NCBI RefSeq assembly: GCF_019464495.1
Contig: NZ_CP080492.1
Span: forward strand, 1,240,001-1,304,000
DNA from: Leucobacter luti
GTDB taxonomy: Bacteria; Actinomycetota; Actinomycetes; Actinomycetales; Microbacteriaceae
Length of the DNA stretch: 64,000 bases
Reading direction: 5' to 3'
The notes beneath the pieces were generated by a model that had not been told where the DNA came from, ran no database searches, and worked only from the letters and a program-made list of their open reading frames with translations. Both the position numbers and the translations under genes were made by a program. Below, in pieces: positions 1 through 9,749 of the stretch. Every line of letters begins with the position of its first letter. Position 1 is the stretch's first letter.

Positions 1-1
1 A

Positions 2-1549
2 ATGTCCACCCCTCCCGCACCCCAGGCCCCCGCGCAGCTCCTCAGCCGCGGCCGCCGCTGGGCGGCAGTCGCAGTACTCACGGCAAGCCTGCTCGTGATC
101 ATCATGGACATGACGATCCTGAACATCGCGCTGCCCGAGATGGCCGCTGAGTTGCACCCCACCTCGGATCAGCAGCTCTGGATCATTGACGTGTACTCGC
201 TCGTGCTCGCGGGGCTGCTCGTCTCCTTCGCGGCGATCGCTGATCGCTGGGGCCGCAAGCGGATGCTGCTGCTCGGCTACACCATCTTCGGCGGAGCGTC
301 GCTGCTGATTCTGCTGGCGAACAGCGCAGAGGCCGTGATCGGGATCCGCGCGCTGCTCGGCATCGGCGGCGCGATGATCATGCCGATCACTCTCTCGCTG
401 ATCCGAGTCATCTTCACCGATCCGAAGGAGCGCGCCACTGCCCTGAGTATCTGGGCTGCGGTGTCGAGCCTGGGCGCCGCCGTCGGGCCGCTGATCGGCG
501 GGGTCCTGCTCGAGCACTTCTCGTGGCACGCAGCATTCCTCATCAACGTGCCACTCATGGTGATCGGTGTCGTCGCTGGCGCCCTGATCCTGCCAGAGTC
601 GCGCGTGAAGAACGTGGGACGCTGGGACGCGTTCGCCGCGCTGCTCTCCCTCGTGGGGATGACGCTGCTCGTGTGGGCCATCAAGACGTTCGGCAAGGAA
701 GCGAGCTTCCTGGTGCCGGAGGCGCTCATCGCGTTCTTCGCCGGTGCCGCGCTGCTCACCTGGTTCGTACTGCGCTGCATGCGCAGCACCTCACCGCTGC
801 TGGAACTCAAGCTGTTCCGCAACCGCGCGTTCTCCGCGGGTGTGCTGGCAGCGCTCGGCTCGACCTTCGCTATGGTGGCCGCACTGCTGCTCGTGGCGCA
901 GTGGATGCAGCTCGTCGACGGTGCGTCACCCGTTGAAGCGGGGATCCGGCTGTTCCCGATCGCGATCGCTGGTGCCATCGCCTCGCTCGCCGCTCCCCCG
1001 CTGGCCCGGGTCATCGGTGCACGCGCGGTGCTCGCTGGCGGGATCGCGGCGGCGGCAATCGGCATGCTGCTCGTGGGCATCCAGCCGGGCACACTGACCA
1101 ACCTGACCGTGATCATCGCACTCGCCCTCGTGGGCCTCGGCAGCGGCTCGCTCGCGATCGGCTCCGCCATGATCATGCACGGCTCACCGGAGGAGAAGGC
1201 TGGCAGCGCTGGCGCGATCGAGGAGACCTCCTACGAGCTGGGCGCGGTGCTCGGCGTCGCAATCCTCGGCAGCGTTGCAGCGCTACTGTACCGTGCAGAG
1301 CTCATCGGCTCGCAGGTGCTCACCGGCATCGATCCAAAGCTCGCGGGGCAGGCCAGTGAATCGCTCGGCGCCGCGGTGTCGATCGCGGACGAGCTGCAGG
1401 TACCGGCCCTGGCCACCGAAGCCGGCGTCGCGTTCACACACGCGCTGCAGTGGACGGGGATCACGGGCGGCATCGTGATGTTCGTGGTCGCAGCAGCGGT
1501 GTTCTTCCTCACCCCCAGGGGCACCGACGTGTCCAAGGCAACGCACTAG
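2..1549 (+). CDS. DHA2-type MFS multidrug exporter
   Basis: This 515-residue integral membrane protein probably exports drugs or other hydrophobic compounds by proton antiport. About 14 hydrophobic segments, the TM1 motif LVIIMDMTILNIALP (residues 31-45), motif A DRWGRKRM (81-88) after TM2 and motif C GPLIGGVLL in TM5 are the signature of the 14-TM EmrB/QacA (DHA2) family, and the length fits. The ATG lies at base 2, so the promoter and any adjoining TetR/MarR regulator are outside the window. It is convergent with the next gene and shares a bidirectional hairpin with it. Substrate cannot be read from sequence. Confidence 0.9.
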   Translation: MSTPPAPQAPAQLLSRGRRWAAVAVLTASLLVIIMDMTILNIALPEMAAELHPTSDQQLWIIDVYSLVLAGLLVSFAAIADRWGRKRMLLLGYTIFGGASLLILLANSAEAVIGIRALLGIGGAMIMPITLSLIRVIFTDPKERATALSIWAAVSSLGAAVGPLIGGVLLEHFSWHAAFLINVPLMVIGVVAGALILPESRVKNVGRWDAFAALLSLVGMTLLVWAIKTFGKEASFLVPEALIAFFAGAALLTWFVLRCMRSTSPLLELKLFRNRAFSAGVLAALGSTFAMVAALLLVAQWMQLVDGASPVEAGIRLFPIAIAGAIASLAAPPLARVIGARAVLAGGIAAAAIGMLLVGIQPGTLTNLTVIIALALVGLGSGSLAIGSAMIMHGSPEEKAGSAGAIEETSYELGAVLGVAILGSVAALLYRAELIGSQVLTGIDPKLAGQASESLGAAVSIADELQVPALATEAGVAFTHALQWTGITGGIVMFVVAAAVFFLTPRGTDVSKATH

Positions 1550-1562
1550 CGCGTGGGGCGAT

Positions 1563-1602
1563 GCGGGCCGGTGTTGGATCCTCTGATTCAACGTCGGCCC
1601 GC
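1563..1602. terminator. bidirectional hairpin between convergent genes
   Basis: GCGGGCCG (1563-1570) pairs with CGGCCCGC (1595-1602). The loop itself contains a near-palindrome around TTGGATC/GATTCAA, and a T-rich stretch (GTTGTTTT) follows. It sits between the exporter stop at 1549 and the converging stop at 1625. Confidence 0.7.
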
Positions 1603-1624
1603 GTTGTTTTCGACCTCGCTCCCG

Positions 1625-2284
1625 CTAGTCGAGCCTCTTCCGCAATTCCGCCGCACCCTCACCGTCGAGCCGCTCGCAGGCAGACGGGCGGCCCGCCATC
1701 GCGAGCACGAGATCCAGCAGCGGGCCGCGCACCACGGGCCCGGTACCGGTGCTGAATCGGGACGCAGGATCGCTCGGATCGGCGCCGTCGCTCGCCTCGA
1801 GCCGCAGCCCGCGCACCTGGCTCTTGCTGTTCACGGCGAAGTCTTTCGCGGCGTAGAACTCAGCCACTTCGCGCACCGCTGCCGGATCCGGCACCAGTTC
1901 GATCCCGAGCGCCCGCGCGATGTCCTGCCCGTGCACGATCACCTCGCCGAGCCAGGCGGCGTAGTCCTTCGTTGGTGCCACAGTCAACGTGAGAGATGCA
2001 CGCAGCTGATCCAGCGTCTCAACGGGTGTCTCCCCCAGCCGTTCAGCGAGCCTGCGCGCGTTGTGACGCCCCGGGTCAAACCCGGCCAACACGATGCTCC
2101 GCACCCAAGCCGCTGTGCCCGTGTGAGCCGCTGCGGTGAGGTGTGCAGTGACCTGCTCCACGTTCCACTCCGCGCAGAGCGATCTCGCAGCCCACTGCTC
2201 CGGGGTGAGCCGCTCAAGCATAGCGACCACTCGCGCACGCTCGGCGTGGATCAGCTCCCAGTACGCGGCTGGTGTGAGAGTCAC
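1625..2284 (-). CDS. maleylpyruvate isomerase/mycothiol (TIGR03083) family protein
   Basis: The 219-residue protein begins with a DinB-like helical region (residues 3-130) of the type found in mycothiol-dependent maleylpyruvate isomerase relatives: WELIHAERARVVAMLERL, then CAEWNVEQVTAHL and a GEVIVHGQDIARAL segment that carries the usual metal-binding His. These proteins are mostly of unknown substrate, and some act as mycothiol S-transferases. I use the GTG at 2284 because GGAGG lies 8 bases upstream; the reading frame stays open to 2422, but that extension lacks family character and an RBS. Function beyond family is not assignable. Confidence 0.75.
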   Translation of the reverse strand: MTLTPAAYWELIHAERARVVAMLERLTPEQWAARSLCAEWNVEQVTAHLTAAAHTGTAAWVRSIVLAGFDPGRHNARRLAERLGETPVETLDQLRASLTLTVAPTKDYAAWLGEVIVHGQDIARALGIELVPDPAAVREVAEFYAAKDFAVNSKSQVRGLRLEASDGADPSDPASRFSTGTGPVVRGPLLDLVLAMAGRPSACERLDGEGAAELRKRLD

Positions 2285-2499
2285 GAGGTGCCTCCAGGTG
2301 AGTGGTCGATGTGCTGTGGGAGAGCCTACGCGATCCCCTTCGCTACACCCGTGAGCCCCCGGTATCTCAGCGCACGGTACTCGAGTATCACCCGCTCGAT
2401 ACCGGGGGTGGACGCGCCACACCCCGGTGCCGCCGTAGCTTTGAAGTATCAGGACGGGGACGAACCCCAGACCCGCCGATCTCTCGAAAGGAGAGCACC

Positions 2500-2985
2500 A
2501 TGAACACCACCGCGAGCCTCCCCGAAGTCACTCCCACGCAGAGCGATCAGGGCACCACCGCTTACCCGGACCCCAGCTTCGCACACCCCGCCTACGGCGA
2601 CTCCGGCTATGCGACCCAGGCGCCGTACACGGTACCAGCAGCTCCTGCCGGTGCCGCAGGTGGCTCCGGAGCCACAGGTGCCGTCGGCCCCGCAGGCACC
2701 GCCTCCGCGGCTGGCAAGTCCAGCCCAGAGACCGTGCGTATCTTCGCAATCGTCAGCTTCGTGCTCGGCATCGCTTCGATCGTGAGCGGCTGGACATTCC
2801 TCGCTCCGATCGCGGGCCTCGTCTTCGGCATCATCGCACTGCGTCGCCACACCACCGAGCGCACCCTGGCGCTGTGGGGCGTGTGGCTGAACGGCATCAT
2901 GCTCGCCTTCACCGCGATCGGCATGCTCATCGGTGTCACGATCCTGGGCGCAGGGCTCCTCGCGATCCCCTTCACCGGGTTCTAA
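2500..2985 (+). CDS. DUF4190-domain membrane protein
   Basis: This 161-residue protein has a Pro/Ala/Gly/Tyr-rich, probably disordered N-terminus (1-75). Two hydrophobic helices follow (about 85-110 and 125-155), with the helix-LRRHTTERTLALWGVWLNG-helix arrangement of DUF4190 proteins. The role is unknown; such small proteins are common in actinobacterial membranes. The ATG is preceded by GAAAGGAGAG, a strong RBS, so the longer upstream extension is rejected. Its last bases overlap the convergent DUF817 gene by 4 nt. Confidence 0.8.
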   Translation: MNTTASLPEVTPTQSDQGTTAYPDPSFAHPAYGDSGYATQAPYTVPAAPAGAAGGSGATGAVGPAGTASAAGKSSPETVRIFAIVSFVLGIASIVSGWTFLAPIAGLVFGIIALRRHTTERTLALWGVWLNGIMLAFTAIGMLIGVTILGAGLLAIPFTGF

Positions 2986-3905
2986 GCCGGCACCGGATCC
3001 AGATCCGAGGCATCCGTACCCGCCGCGTCCACATCGCGCGGCGGGTACACCCATGTCACCATGACCACGGAGATGATCATGAGCAGGAACCACGCCACAA
3101 GCTTCTGCGGCGAGACCAGCTCCCACCCGCCCGTCTGATGCGGGTACAGCCACGCGCCGGCCCAGGTCCCGATGTTCTCCGCGAACCAGATGAACACCGC
3201 GACGCCGACGAACACGAGCAGCACCGGAACACGCAGCGTCACGCGCCACACGCGGAAGTGCATGATCGTGCGCCCCCACAGCAGCAGCACGACGACAATC
3301 AGCGCCCAGCGCAGATCCACGATGAAGTGGTGCGCGAAGAAGTTTGCGTAGATCGCGGCAGCCACGATGGTGGTTGCCCAGATCGCCGGATAGCGGGTGA
3401 AGCGGAGATGGTGCAGCCGGTACACGCGCACCATGTACGAGCCCACCGCGGCGTACATGAACCCGCTAAACAGGGGAACCGCACCAATGTGCAGGAAGCC
3501 CTCCGCCTCATACGACCAGGAACCCACGTCGGTCTTGAACACTTCCATCGCGGTGCCAGCGATGTGGAACAGCAGAATCACCCACAACTCTCGACCGCTT
3601 TCGAGCTTGAACGCGAGCATACCGATCTGGATCAGGATCGCGGCAATGGTGAGGGCGTCATTGCGCGCCAGGATCGCGTCGTCCGGGTACCACAGCCGCG
3701 CGGCGACGATCGCGACCAGCAGCAACGCGCCGAAGATGCATGCCCACGCTTGTTTCAGCACGAACACGGCGCACTCCACGAGCACGGACCGCACACCCCT
3801 GGCCGGCGCGTTGGCGAGCACGCGATGCGCCGCCCGGTCGATTGCCCGCTCGAGCGGGGTCAGGGTGCTCGCGGCGCTGTCGTTCGCTGCGCCAGGTGAA
3901 TCCAT
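2982..3905 (-). CDS. DUF817 family integral membrane protein
   Basis: The 307-residue polytopic membrane protein has roughly eight hydrophobic helices. The conserved block around residues 120-155 (TAMEVFKTDVGSWSY, then FSGFMYAAVGSYM) and the later ANFFAHHFIVDLRW segment are typical of DUF817 proteins. No biochemical function is established for the family. It is convergent with the DUF4190 gene and is read alone. Confidence 0.85.
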   Translation of the reverse strand: MDSPGAANDSAASTLTPLERAIDRAAHRVLANAPARGVRSVLVECAVFVLKQAWACIFGALLLVAIVAARLWYPDDAILARNDALTIAAILIQIGMLAFKLESGRELWVILLFHIAGTAMEVFKTDVGSWSYEAEGFLHIGAVPLFSGFMYAAVGSYMVRVYRLHHLRFTRYPAIWATTIVAAAIYANFFAHHFIVDLRWALIVVVLLLWGRTIMHFRVWRVTLRVPVLLVFVGVAVFIWFAENIGTWAGAWLYPHQTGGWELVSPQKLVAWFLLMIISVVMVTWVYPPRDVDAAGTDASDLDPVPA

Positions 3906-3963
3906 CCACTTACCCTACGACAGCCTTGCTGGGGCTGCGCCCGGGCCTCGGCGACGAGAGAAG

Positions 3964-4086
3964 GGGTGTTTCACGAGGGAAGGGGGAAAACACGGGAATT
4001 TGGCCGTGCTCTCGTGAAACACCCATGCTCTCGTGGCTGCGGGATCGGGGGCCAGGATCGTGGCTGCGGGATCGGGGGCCAGGATC
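3964..4086. repeat. inverted repeat plus 27-nt tandem duplication in intergenic region
   Basis: The gene-free stretch 3906-4222 holds a 14-bp perfect inverted repeat, GGGTGTTTCACGAG (3964-3977) against CTCGTGAAACACCC (4011-4024). A smaller CACGG/CCGTG hairpin is nested in its loop. Directly after it a 27-nt unit beginning GTGGCTGCGGGATC is duplicated head to tail (4033-4059 and 4060-4086) and followed by a degenerate third copy. No gene is supported here. The hairpin could terminate transcription or be a dispersed intergenic palindrome. Confidence 0.75.
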
Positions 4087-4173
4087 GGGGGTGCAGGATC
4101 CGGGGGCAGGCGATGCGCCCAGCCCCAACGTCCCAGCCCCGGCAACACCCCGCGAGCGGCCCCGGAAACGCCA

Positions 4174-4209
4174 CAGGCCCCGGCCACCCACATGGGTGCC
4201 CGGGGCCTG
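4174..4209 (-). terminator. terminator hairpin after der
   Basis: CAGGCCCCGG (4174-4183) pairs with CCGGGGCCTG (4200-4209), and CACCCA/TGGGTG extends the pairing inward. It starts 14 nt beyond the der stop and ends the der-to-recN gene run. There is no long U tract. Confidence 0.7.
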
Positions 4210-4222
4210 GAACCAGGACCGG

Positions 4223-5794
4223 CTACGCGCGGACGCGCTTCTCGCGAATGCGCATGTTGATCACGATGGGCGTGCCCTCGAAGTTGTAGCGCTCGCGCAG
4301 GCGGCGCTGGATGAAGCGGCGGTAGCCGGGATCCAGGAAGCCCGAGGTGAACAGCACGAATGTCGGCGGGCGGTTCTGCACCTGCGTGCCGAACAGGATC
4401 TTCGGCTGCTTGCCTCCGCGCAGCGGGTGCGGGTGCTCCTGCACGAGCTCAGCGACGAACGCGTTGAACTTCGCCGTCGGGATACGCGTATCCCACGACT
4501 CGAGCGCGCGCTCCAGCGCAGGAACAAGCTTCTCGAGGTGGCGGCCAGTGCGCGCCGAGATGTTGACGCGGGGCGCCCAGTCAACGTGCGCGAGATCCTG
4601 TTCGATCTCCCGCTCGAGGTAGCGGCGGCGATCGTCGTCGAGCAGATCCCACTTGTTGAACGCAAGCACGAGCGCGCGGCCCGACTCGAGCACGAGGTCG
4701 ATGATGCGCAGATCCTGGTCGCTGATCTCCTGCGTCACGTCGATGAGCACGACGGCAACCTCAGCCTTTTCCAGCGCGGCTGCGGTGCGCAGCGATGCGT
4801 AGAAGTCAGCGCCCTTCTGCAGGTGCACGCGGCGGCGAATACCGGCGGTGTCCACGAAGGTCCAGACACGGCCTGCGATCTCTACCTGCTCATCCACCGG
4901 ATCGCGCGTGGTGCCTGCGAGATCGGAGACGACGGCGCGCTCCTCGCCAGCAGCCTTGTTCAGGAGGCTCGACTTGCCCACGTTCGGGCGTCCGAGCAGC
5001 GCAACGCGGCGCGGGCCGGTGAGCTTCGGCATCGCGACCGCAGACTCCTCCGGGAGTCCGGCGATCACCTTGTCGAGCAGGTCAGCAACGCCGCGGCCGT
5101 GCAGCGCGGAAACCGCGTGCGGCTCGCCAAGACCCAGCGACCAGAGCTGTGCGGCCTCTGGCTCGAGCACCACGTCATCGACCTTGTTGGCAACGAGGAA
5201 TACGGGCTTGTCGGTGCGGCGCAGCAACTGCACTACGTGCTCATCCGTGGCGGTCGGGCCCACGCGAGAGTCGACGACGAACAGCACGGCATCGCAGAGT
5301 TCAATGGCCACCTCAGCCTGCAGCGCAACAGACGCGTCGAGGCCGCGAGCATCGGGTTCCCAGCCGCCCGTGTCGACGAGCGAGAATCGCGTCCCGTTCC
5401 ACTCCGCCGGGTAGGTCACGCGGTCGCGCGTCACCCCGGGGGTGTCTTCGACGACTGCCTCGCGGCGGCCGAGGATGCGGTTCACCAACGCGGACTTGCC
5501 GACGTTCGGGCGTCCCACGATGGCGACGACCGGCAGCGCTTCGGCAGCCGGCTCGGCGAAGCCGAGGAACTCGCCGTCCTCGTTCATGATGACGAGGTCT
5601 TCGTCTTCGAGGTCGAAGCCATCGAGGTTCGAGCGCATCGCCCGGAGGCGCTCCTCGTCGGTCACCCCGTCAGTGTCGAGTTCCGGGGTGAACCCCTCGC
5701 CCACAATGATCTCGGTGGCGTCGATCGCGGACGCGTCGAACACCTCAGTTTCGTTCGCGTCGGCGCCTGCGGCGCCCTTCGGTTCCGTGCTCAT
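4223..5794 (-). CDS. der: ribosome-assembly GTPase Der (EngA)
   Basis: Der binds and hydrolyses GTP during maturation of the 50S ribosomal subunit. The 523-residue protein has two consecutive Era-like G domains, each with its own P-loop GRPNVGKS (residues 94-101 and about 265-275), [12 protein letters not shown] and NKVD/NKWD motifs. A C-terminal KH-like domain follows ([14 protein letters not shown] onward). The acidic 85-residue N-terminal extension is usual in actinobacterial Der. The ATG at 5794 overlaps the cmk stop by 4 nt (ATGA), so translation is probably coupled. It is the last gene of the minus-strand run. Confidence 0.97.
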   Translation of the reverse strand: MSTEPKGAAGADANETEVFDASAIDATEIIVGEGFTPELDTDGVTDEERLRAMRSNLDGFDLEDEDLVIMNEDGEFLGFAEPAAEALPVVAIVGRPNVGKSALVNRILGRREAVVEDTPGVTRDRVTYPAEWNGTRFSLVDTGGWEPDARGLDASVALQAEVAIELCDAVLFVVDSRVGPTATDEHVVQLLRRTDKPVFLVANKVDDVVLEPEAAQLWSLGLGEPHAVSALHGRGVADLLDKVIAGLPEESAVAMPKLTGPRRVALLGRPNVGKSSLLNKAAGEERAVVSDLAGTTRDPVDEQVEIAGRVWTFVDTAGIRRRVHLQKGADFYASLRTAAALEKAEVAVVLIDVTQEISDQDLRIIDLVLESGRALVLAFNKWDLLDDDRRRYLEREIEQDLAHVDWAPRVNISARTGRHLEKLVPALERALESWDTRIPTAKFNAFVAELVQEHPHPLRGGKQPKILFGTQVQNRPPTFVLFTSGFLDPGYRRFIQRRLRERYNFEGTPIVINMRIREKRVRA

Positions 5795-6561
5795 AGTTCG
5801 CTCTTCTCTTCTGCAGCGCCCTGCGCCGCTCGTACGATATCGACCACAGCCTGTACAGACTGTTCGAAGTTCAGGTTGCTCGTGTCTACGAGCGTGACCC
5901 CCGGTGCGGGGTTCATGAAGTCCACCACGAGGGCGTCCTTCGCGTCGCGCGCTTGCAGATCGGCGAGCACGTGTTCGGGCGTGAGGCCGGGCAGTTCTCC
6001 CGCTCGTCTGGCAGCCCGCACCTCGGGCGTCGCGGTGAGTAGGATCCGCACGGGAGCATCGGGAGCAACCACGGTCGTGATGTCGCGGCCCTCGATGACG
6101 ACTCCGGGCAGCCCCGAGTTTGCGACCGCGTTTCGGAACATCCGGTTTAGGCGTTCCCGCACCACGGGGAGCTTCGACACGCGGCTCACCTGGCCGCTGA
6201 TCGCGTTGTCGCGGATCTCAGCCGTGATGTCGGTCGGCGCGGTGAGCTGCGGCACGGCAGCGCTGAGGCCACCAGTGACGGACACTGTGACGTGCTGTGC
6301 GCCGCGCATCGTGATTCGGTATGTCCACGCGTCGAGCAGCGTCTCCATCGCAGCAGTGTCATCGAGATCGAGCCCGATCCGGCGGGCCGTCCAGGCGAGG
6401 GCGCGGTACGCAGCTCCCGTGTCCAGGATTCCGAACTCCAGGCGCTCCGCTGCGGCACGCGAGACGCTGGACTTGCCGCTCCCGGCGGGGCCGTCGATCG
6501 CAACGAGAATGGGCTCGGGTGCGGCACTCCTGGGGGTCCCCCCGATTTCAGCGTCAATCAC
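5791..6561 (-). CDS. cmk: cytidylate kinase
   Basis: Phosphorylates CMP and dCMP to the diphosphates. The P-loop [17 protein letters not shown] sits near the N-terminus, followed by the CMP-binding [11 protein letters not shown] segment and, later, [20 protein letters not shown] with the lid Arg/Asp residues. Length (about 256 residues) is slightly above the usual 225 because of an extra N-terminal tail. I place the start at GTG 6561, which has GGAGG 5 nt upstream and a GTGA overlap with the tyrA stop. The in-frame ATG at 6573 has no RBS but is the alternative. cmk next to der is the standard actinobacterial order. Confidence 0.93.
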   Translation of the reverse strand: MIDAEIGGTPRSAAPEPILVAIDGPAGSGKSSVSRAAAERLEFGILDTGAAYRALAWTARRIGLDLDDTAAMETLLDAWTYRITMRGAQHVTVSVTGGLSAAVPQLTAPTDITAEIRDNAISGQVSRVSKLPVVRERLNRMFRNAVANSGLPGVVIEGRDITTVVAPDAPVRILLTATPEVRAARRAGELPGLTPEHVLADLQARDAKDALVVDFMNPAPGVTLVDTSNLNFEQSVQAVVDIVRAAQGAAEEKSEL

Positions 6562-7667
6562 AGCGTCCTCCATCCACGTTCGACCAGATCAGTGATCGCC
6601 CGCTCCGCCACCTCTGGCAGGACTGCGATTTCCGCAAAACCAATCTGCGCGCCCGGCGAGTGCTCTAGGCGCAAGTCTTCCATGTTAATGCCCAGTTCTC
6701 CGAGTTCGGTGAGCAGGAGTCCCAGCTGGCCCGGCGTATCGTCGATCAGCACCGTAATCGTGGTGAATCGCTCGGACGATCCGTGCTTGCCGGGGATCCG
6801 ACCAACGCCACGATTCCCGGCCGCGAGGAGATCAGCAATCCGCCGTTTCGCCCCGGTTTGCGCGGGATCGCGCAGAGCATCGGCGAACGCTGCGATATCC
6901 GCTCCGAAGGCGTCGAGGAGTTCTACCACCGGCTCCCGGTTTGCACCGAGAATCTGCATCCAGAGTTCGGGGTCGCTCGCCGCGATCCGTGTCGTGTCGC
7001 GTAAGCCGCCACCGGCGAGGCCGATCGCCTGTTCTGTGGCGGGCACGAGGCGGGCTGCGAGCAGACTCGACACCACCTGCGGCAGGTGCGAGACCAGTCC
7101 GACGGAACGGTCGTGCTCCTCCGGGGTCATCTCGATCAGCACGCCGCCCAGGTCGAGTGCGACCCCCTCAACGAGGGTGAGAGCTTCGGCGGGGGTCGCT
7201 TCGTCGCGGCAGATCACCCAGGGGCGCGCCACGAAGAGGTCGGCGCGCGCCATGATCGCGCCACCGCGCTCGCGTCCGGCCATGGGGTGCGAACCGACAT
7301 AGTTTGTGAGGTCGACACCGCGCCTGGTGAGCTCGAGGAGCGGTGCGAGTTTCACGCTCGTCACGTCGGTCACTACTGCGCTCGGGAAGCTCGTGAGGGC
7401 GCGCTCGACCGCGTCTGCAGCGACGTCGGGCGGGGTCGCCACGATCACAATCGCGGGTGCTGGATCAGCCGCGGTGCGCACTCGGCCGGCTCCGTAGTCG
7501 GCAGCCAGCGCCACTGTGGTGGGTGAGAGATCTTCGAGGGTGACGTCGATGCCGCGCTCACGCAAGCCGAGACCGACACTGGCGCCGAGCAGGCCAGCGC
7601 CGATCACGTGGACGGGGCCACGGGTGCGCGCTGCTCGGGCCCCGTCCCCCTTCGGTGCCGCGCTCAT
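6558..7667 (-). CDS. tyrA: prephenate dehydrogenase
   Basis: Converts prephenate to 4-hydroxyphenylpyruvate in tyrosine synthesis, using NAD(P). The 369-residue protein begins with a Rossmann fold carrying VIGAGLLGASVGLGL (about 20-34). It continues with the catalytic-region motifs TDVTSVK and GSHPMAGRERGG and the helical dimerisation domain. The C-terminal 75 residues (FTTITVLIDDTPGQLG) read as an ACT domain, which suggests allosteric control by tyrosine. The gene overlaps rluB upstream (4 nt) and cmk downstream. Confidence 0.93.
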   Translation of the reverse strand: MSAAPKGDGARAARTRGPVHVIGAGLLGASVGLGLRERGIDVTLEDLSPTTVALAADYGAGRVRTAADPAPAIVIVATPPDVAADAVERALTSFPSAVVTDVTSVKLAPLLELTRRGVDLTNYVGSHPMAGRERGGAIMARADLFVARPWVICRDEATPAEALTLVEGVALDLGGVLIEMTPEEHDRSVGLVSHLPQVVSSLLAARLVPATEQAIGLAGGGLRDTTRIAASDPELWMQILGANREPVVELLDAFGADIAAFADALRDPAQTGAKRRIADLLAAGNRGVGRIPGKHGSSERFTTITVLIDDTPGQLGLLLTELGELGINMEDLRLEHSPGAQIGFAEIAVLPEVAERAITDLVERGWRTL

Positions 7668-8953
7668 CGCTGCCCGCGGCGCTGCTGGCCGCCTCCGAAG
7701 TTCCCGCCGCCACGCCTGTCATCACGAGGACCACCGCTGTCCCGCGTGCCGCCACCGGAGTTGCCGCCGCGAGGGCCGCCGCCAGACGTGCTGCCTCCCG
7801 CGCGCCCACCGCCGTTGCGTCCAGCTCCGCCAGCGCCTCCGGCTCGGCCAGCGCCACCAGCCCCACCGGATCCGCCAGAGCCTCCGGCTCCGCGTGCCTC
7901 GCCGCTCCCACCACGGGTCTCGCCGCCTGAGCCGCGACGTCCGTGCGGATTGCCCTTGGCTGCGATCCCGCGCATGCCCTGCGCGCCCTTGCCATCGCCT
8001 GGCCGCCCCGAGGTCACCGGCCGGCGCGAGCCACGCTTGCCACCAGACGTATCGTTCGCGTCGTCTACCGAAGTGGCCGAGAGGAGCGCCCCGCGCTCAG
8101 CGGGAGCCAGCTCACGCATCTCGCCCACGCGCAGGGTGCCGAGGTGCAGCGGACCGAACTGACGGCGCACGAGCTCAACGACGGGGTGCCCCACCTCGGC
8201 GAGCATCCGGCGCACGATCCGGTTGCGACCGGAGTGCAGCGTGAGCTCAACGAGCGAGTGCGCGCTCCCTGATCCGTCTGGCAGCAGCTTCGCCCTGTCG
8301 GCGTGGATCGGGCCGTCCGAGAGTTCGACGCCGTCTTTCAGGCGCTGGATCACCGCGGGGGTGACGCGGCCGCGCACCTTCGCGATGTAGGTTTTCTGCA
8401 CTCCGAAACTGGGGTGCGCGAGGCGGTGCGCGAGCTCGCCGTCGTTGGTGAGGATCAGCAGCCCGCTCGTGTCCGTGTCAAGCCGACCGACGTTGTAGAG
8501 CCGATCTTCCACCTGCTCGGTGAACTCTCGCAGATCGGGACGGCCGTTCTCGTCACTCATCGTGGAGACCACGCCGCGCGGCTTGTTGAGCACGAAGTAG
8601 CGTTTCGTGGCGTCGAGCTGCACAACGACGCCATCGACGCGCACCTCATCCGTGGTCGGATCGATGCGGGATCCGAGCTCGCGCTCGGTCTCACCGTTGA
8701 CCGTGACCCGCCCACTCGTAATCAGCGTCTCACAGGCGCGGCGGGAAGCGATTCCGGCGTGCGCCAGAGCCTTCTGAAGCCGAATCCGGCCGTCGTCCTC
8801 GTGCGCTGCTGGCTGGTCGCCGCCGCGTTCGTCGTCCTCGTCGTCCGTGTAGGCGGGGCGATCCGCTGGCCAGCCGAACTCGGCCAGGTCGATCTCGACC
8901 TCCTTGCCGTCGACGGAGAACGTCCCGCCGAGGCCCGATTCAGAGCGACTCAT
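7664..8953 (-). CDS. 23S rRNA pseudouridine synthase, RluB/RsuA family
   Basis: Isomerises uridine to pseudouridine in rRNA. In the 429-residue protein an S4 domain (IRLQKALAHAGIASRRACETLI, shown only in part, residues about 65-115) precedes the catalytic domain. The catalytic Asp lies in GRLDTDTSGLLILTNDGEL, and TYIAKVRG and GRNRIVRRML follow. The last 120 residues are a low-complexity Gly/Arg/Ser-rich tail, likely an RNA-binding extension. I chose ATG 8953 (AGAAGGG upstream) over the longer frame. It overlaps scpB and tyrA, so it is one link of a translationally coupled chain. RluB is the nearest named relative. Confidence 0.9.
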   Translation of the reverse strand: MSRSESGLGGTFSVDGKEVEIDLAEFGWPADRPAYTDDEDDERGGDQPAAHEDDGRIRLQKALAHAGIASRRACETLITSGRVTVNGETERELGSRIDPTTDEVRVDGVVVQLDATKRYFVLNKPRGVVSTMSDENGRPDLREFTEQVEDRLYNVGRLDTDTSGLLILTNDGELAHRLAHPSFGVQKTYIAKVRGRVTPAVIQRLKDGVELSDGPIHADRAKLLPDGSGSAHSLVELTLHSGRNRIVRRMLAEVGHPVVELVRRQFGPLHLGTLRVGEMRELAPAERGALLSATSVDDANDTSGGKRGSRRPVTSGRPGDGKGAQGMRGIAAKGNPHGRRGSGGETRGGSGEARGAGGSGGSGGAGGAGRAGGAGGAGRNGGGRAGGSTSGGGPRGGNSGGGTRDSGGPRDDRRGGGNFGGGQQRRGQR

Positions 8954-9749
8954 GTGCAAACCCTTCTGATGGATCGTCCAGCAAGGGAGCGATCGGTGGC
9001 AGCTCGGAAATGTCCCCGATACCGAGGTGTCCAAGCAGTGCGTCTGAGGTGCCGTACAGCGTGGCGGTCGTCTCCGGGTCGTGGCCGACCTCGGTGATCA
9101 GTCCGCGCGCGAGCAGCGTGCGGACCACGGAGTCAACGTTGACGGCACGGATGGAGGCGATCGCACCGCGCGCAATCGGCTGGCGGTAGGCGATCACGGC
9201 GAGTGTCTCAAGTGCGGCCTGCGAGAGCCGCGCCGGGCTCTGCTGGTGCACGAAATCTGCGATCAGTGGGTCCAGGCTCTCACGGACGTAGAACCGGTAC
9301 CCACCAGCGACCTCGCGCAGCTCAAAGCCGCGGGCTGCGCCTGCACCAGAACCTGCGCCGGATCCGGATCCCGATCCCGATCCGGATCCCGATCCGGCGC
9401 TCGATCCGCCGCTGGAATCTGCGTCTGCGCCCACACCATCAAACTCTGCGGCGAGCGCCACAAGTGCCGCCCGAACCTCGCGCACCGGGCGATCAGTGGC
9501 GGTTGCGAGGGCCACTGCGCTCAGCGGCTCGTCTGCAACGATGAGCAGTGCCTCGAGCTGCTGCGTGAGCGTGTGCGCCGCGCGGACGGCGGCGAGATCG
9601 TCGCTCACGCTCCCCTGCGTTTCCTGGGGAGTCTCCGACCGCTGCTCCGACGAGCTGGACGGAGCATGCTCGGACCCATCGATGTGGTCGCCGCCGTCAT
9701 CGTGGTCGCGGCTGTCATCGCGGTCGGGTGCGCTCGCTTGATCAGTCAT
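8940..9749 (-). CDS. scpB: segregation and condensation protein ScpB
   Basis: Partner of ScpA and SMC in the bacterial condensin complex. The 269-residue protein has an acidic Asp/His/Ser-rich N-terminus, then two winged-helix domains: TQQLEALLIVADEPLS in the first and RLSQAALETLAVIAYRQPI, the family hallmark, in the second. Between them is a Gly-Ser repeat written with alternating GGATCC/GATCCC codons, so this linker varies. The ATG at 9749 (GGGGA 6 nt upstream) overlaps the scpA stop by 8 nt; an ATG six bases earlier has no spacing for an RBS. Confidence 0.93.
   Translation of the reverse strand: MTDQASAPDRDDSRDHDDGGDHIDGSEHAPSSSSEQRSETPQETQGSVSDDLAAVRAAHTLTQQLEALLIVADEPLSAVALATATDRPVREVRAALVALAAEFDGVGADADSSGGSSAGSGSGSGSGSGSGAGSGAGAARGFELREVAGGYRFYVRESLDPLIADFVHQQSPARLSQAALETLAVIAYRQPIARGAIASIRAVNVDSVVRTLLARGLITEVGHDPETTATLYGTSDALLGHLGIGDISELPPIAPLLDDPSEGFAHESL

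Noticed and set aside
3740..6595. 951-codon plus-strand open frame across der and cmk
   Set aside because: It is the antisense of well-identified der and cmk; composition is Arg/Ala/Ser-rich with no motif, a common high-GC artefact.
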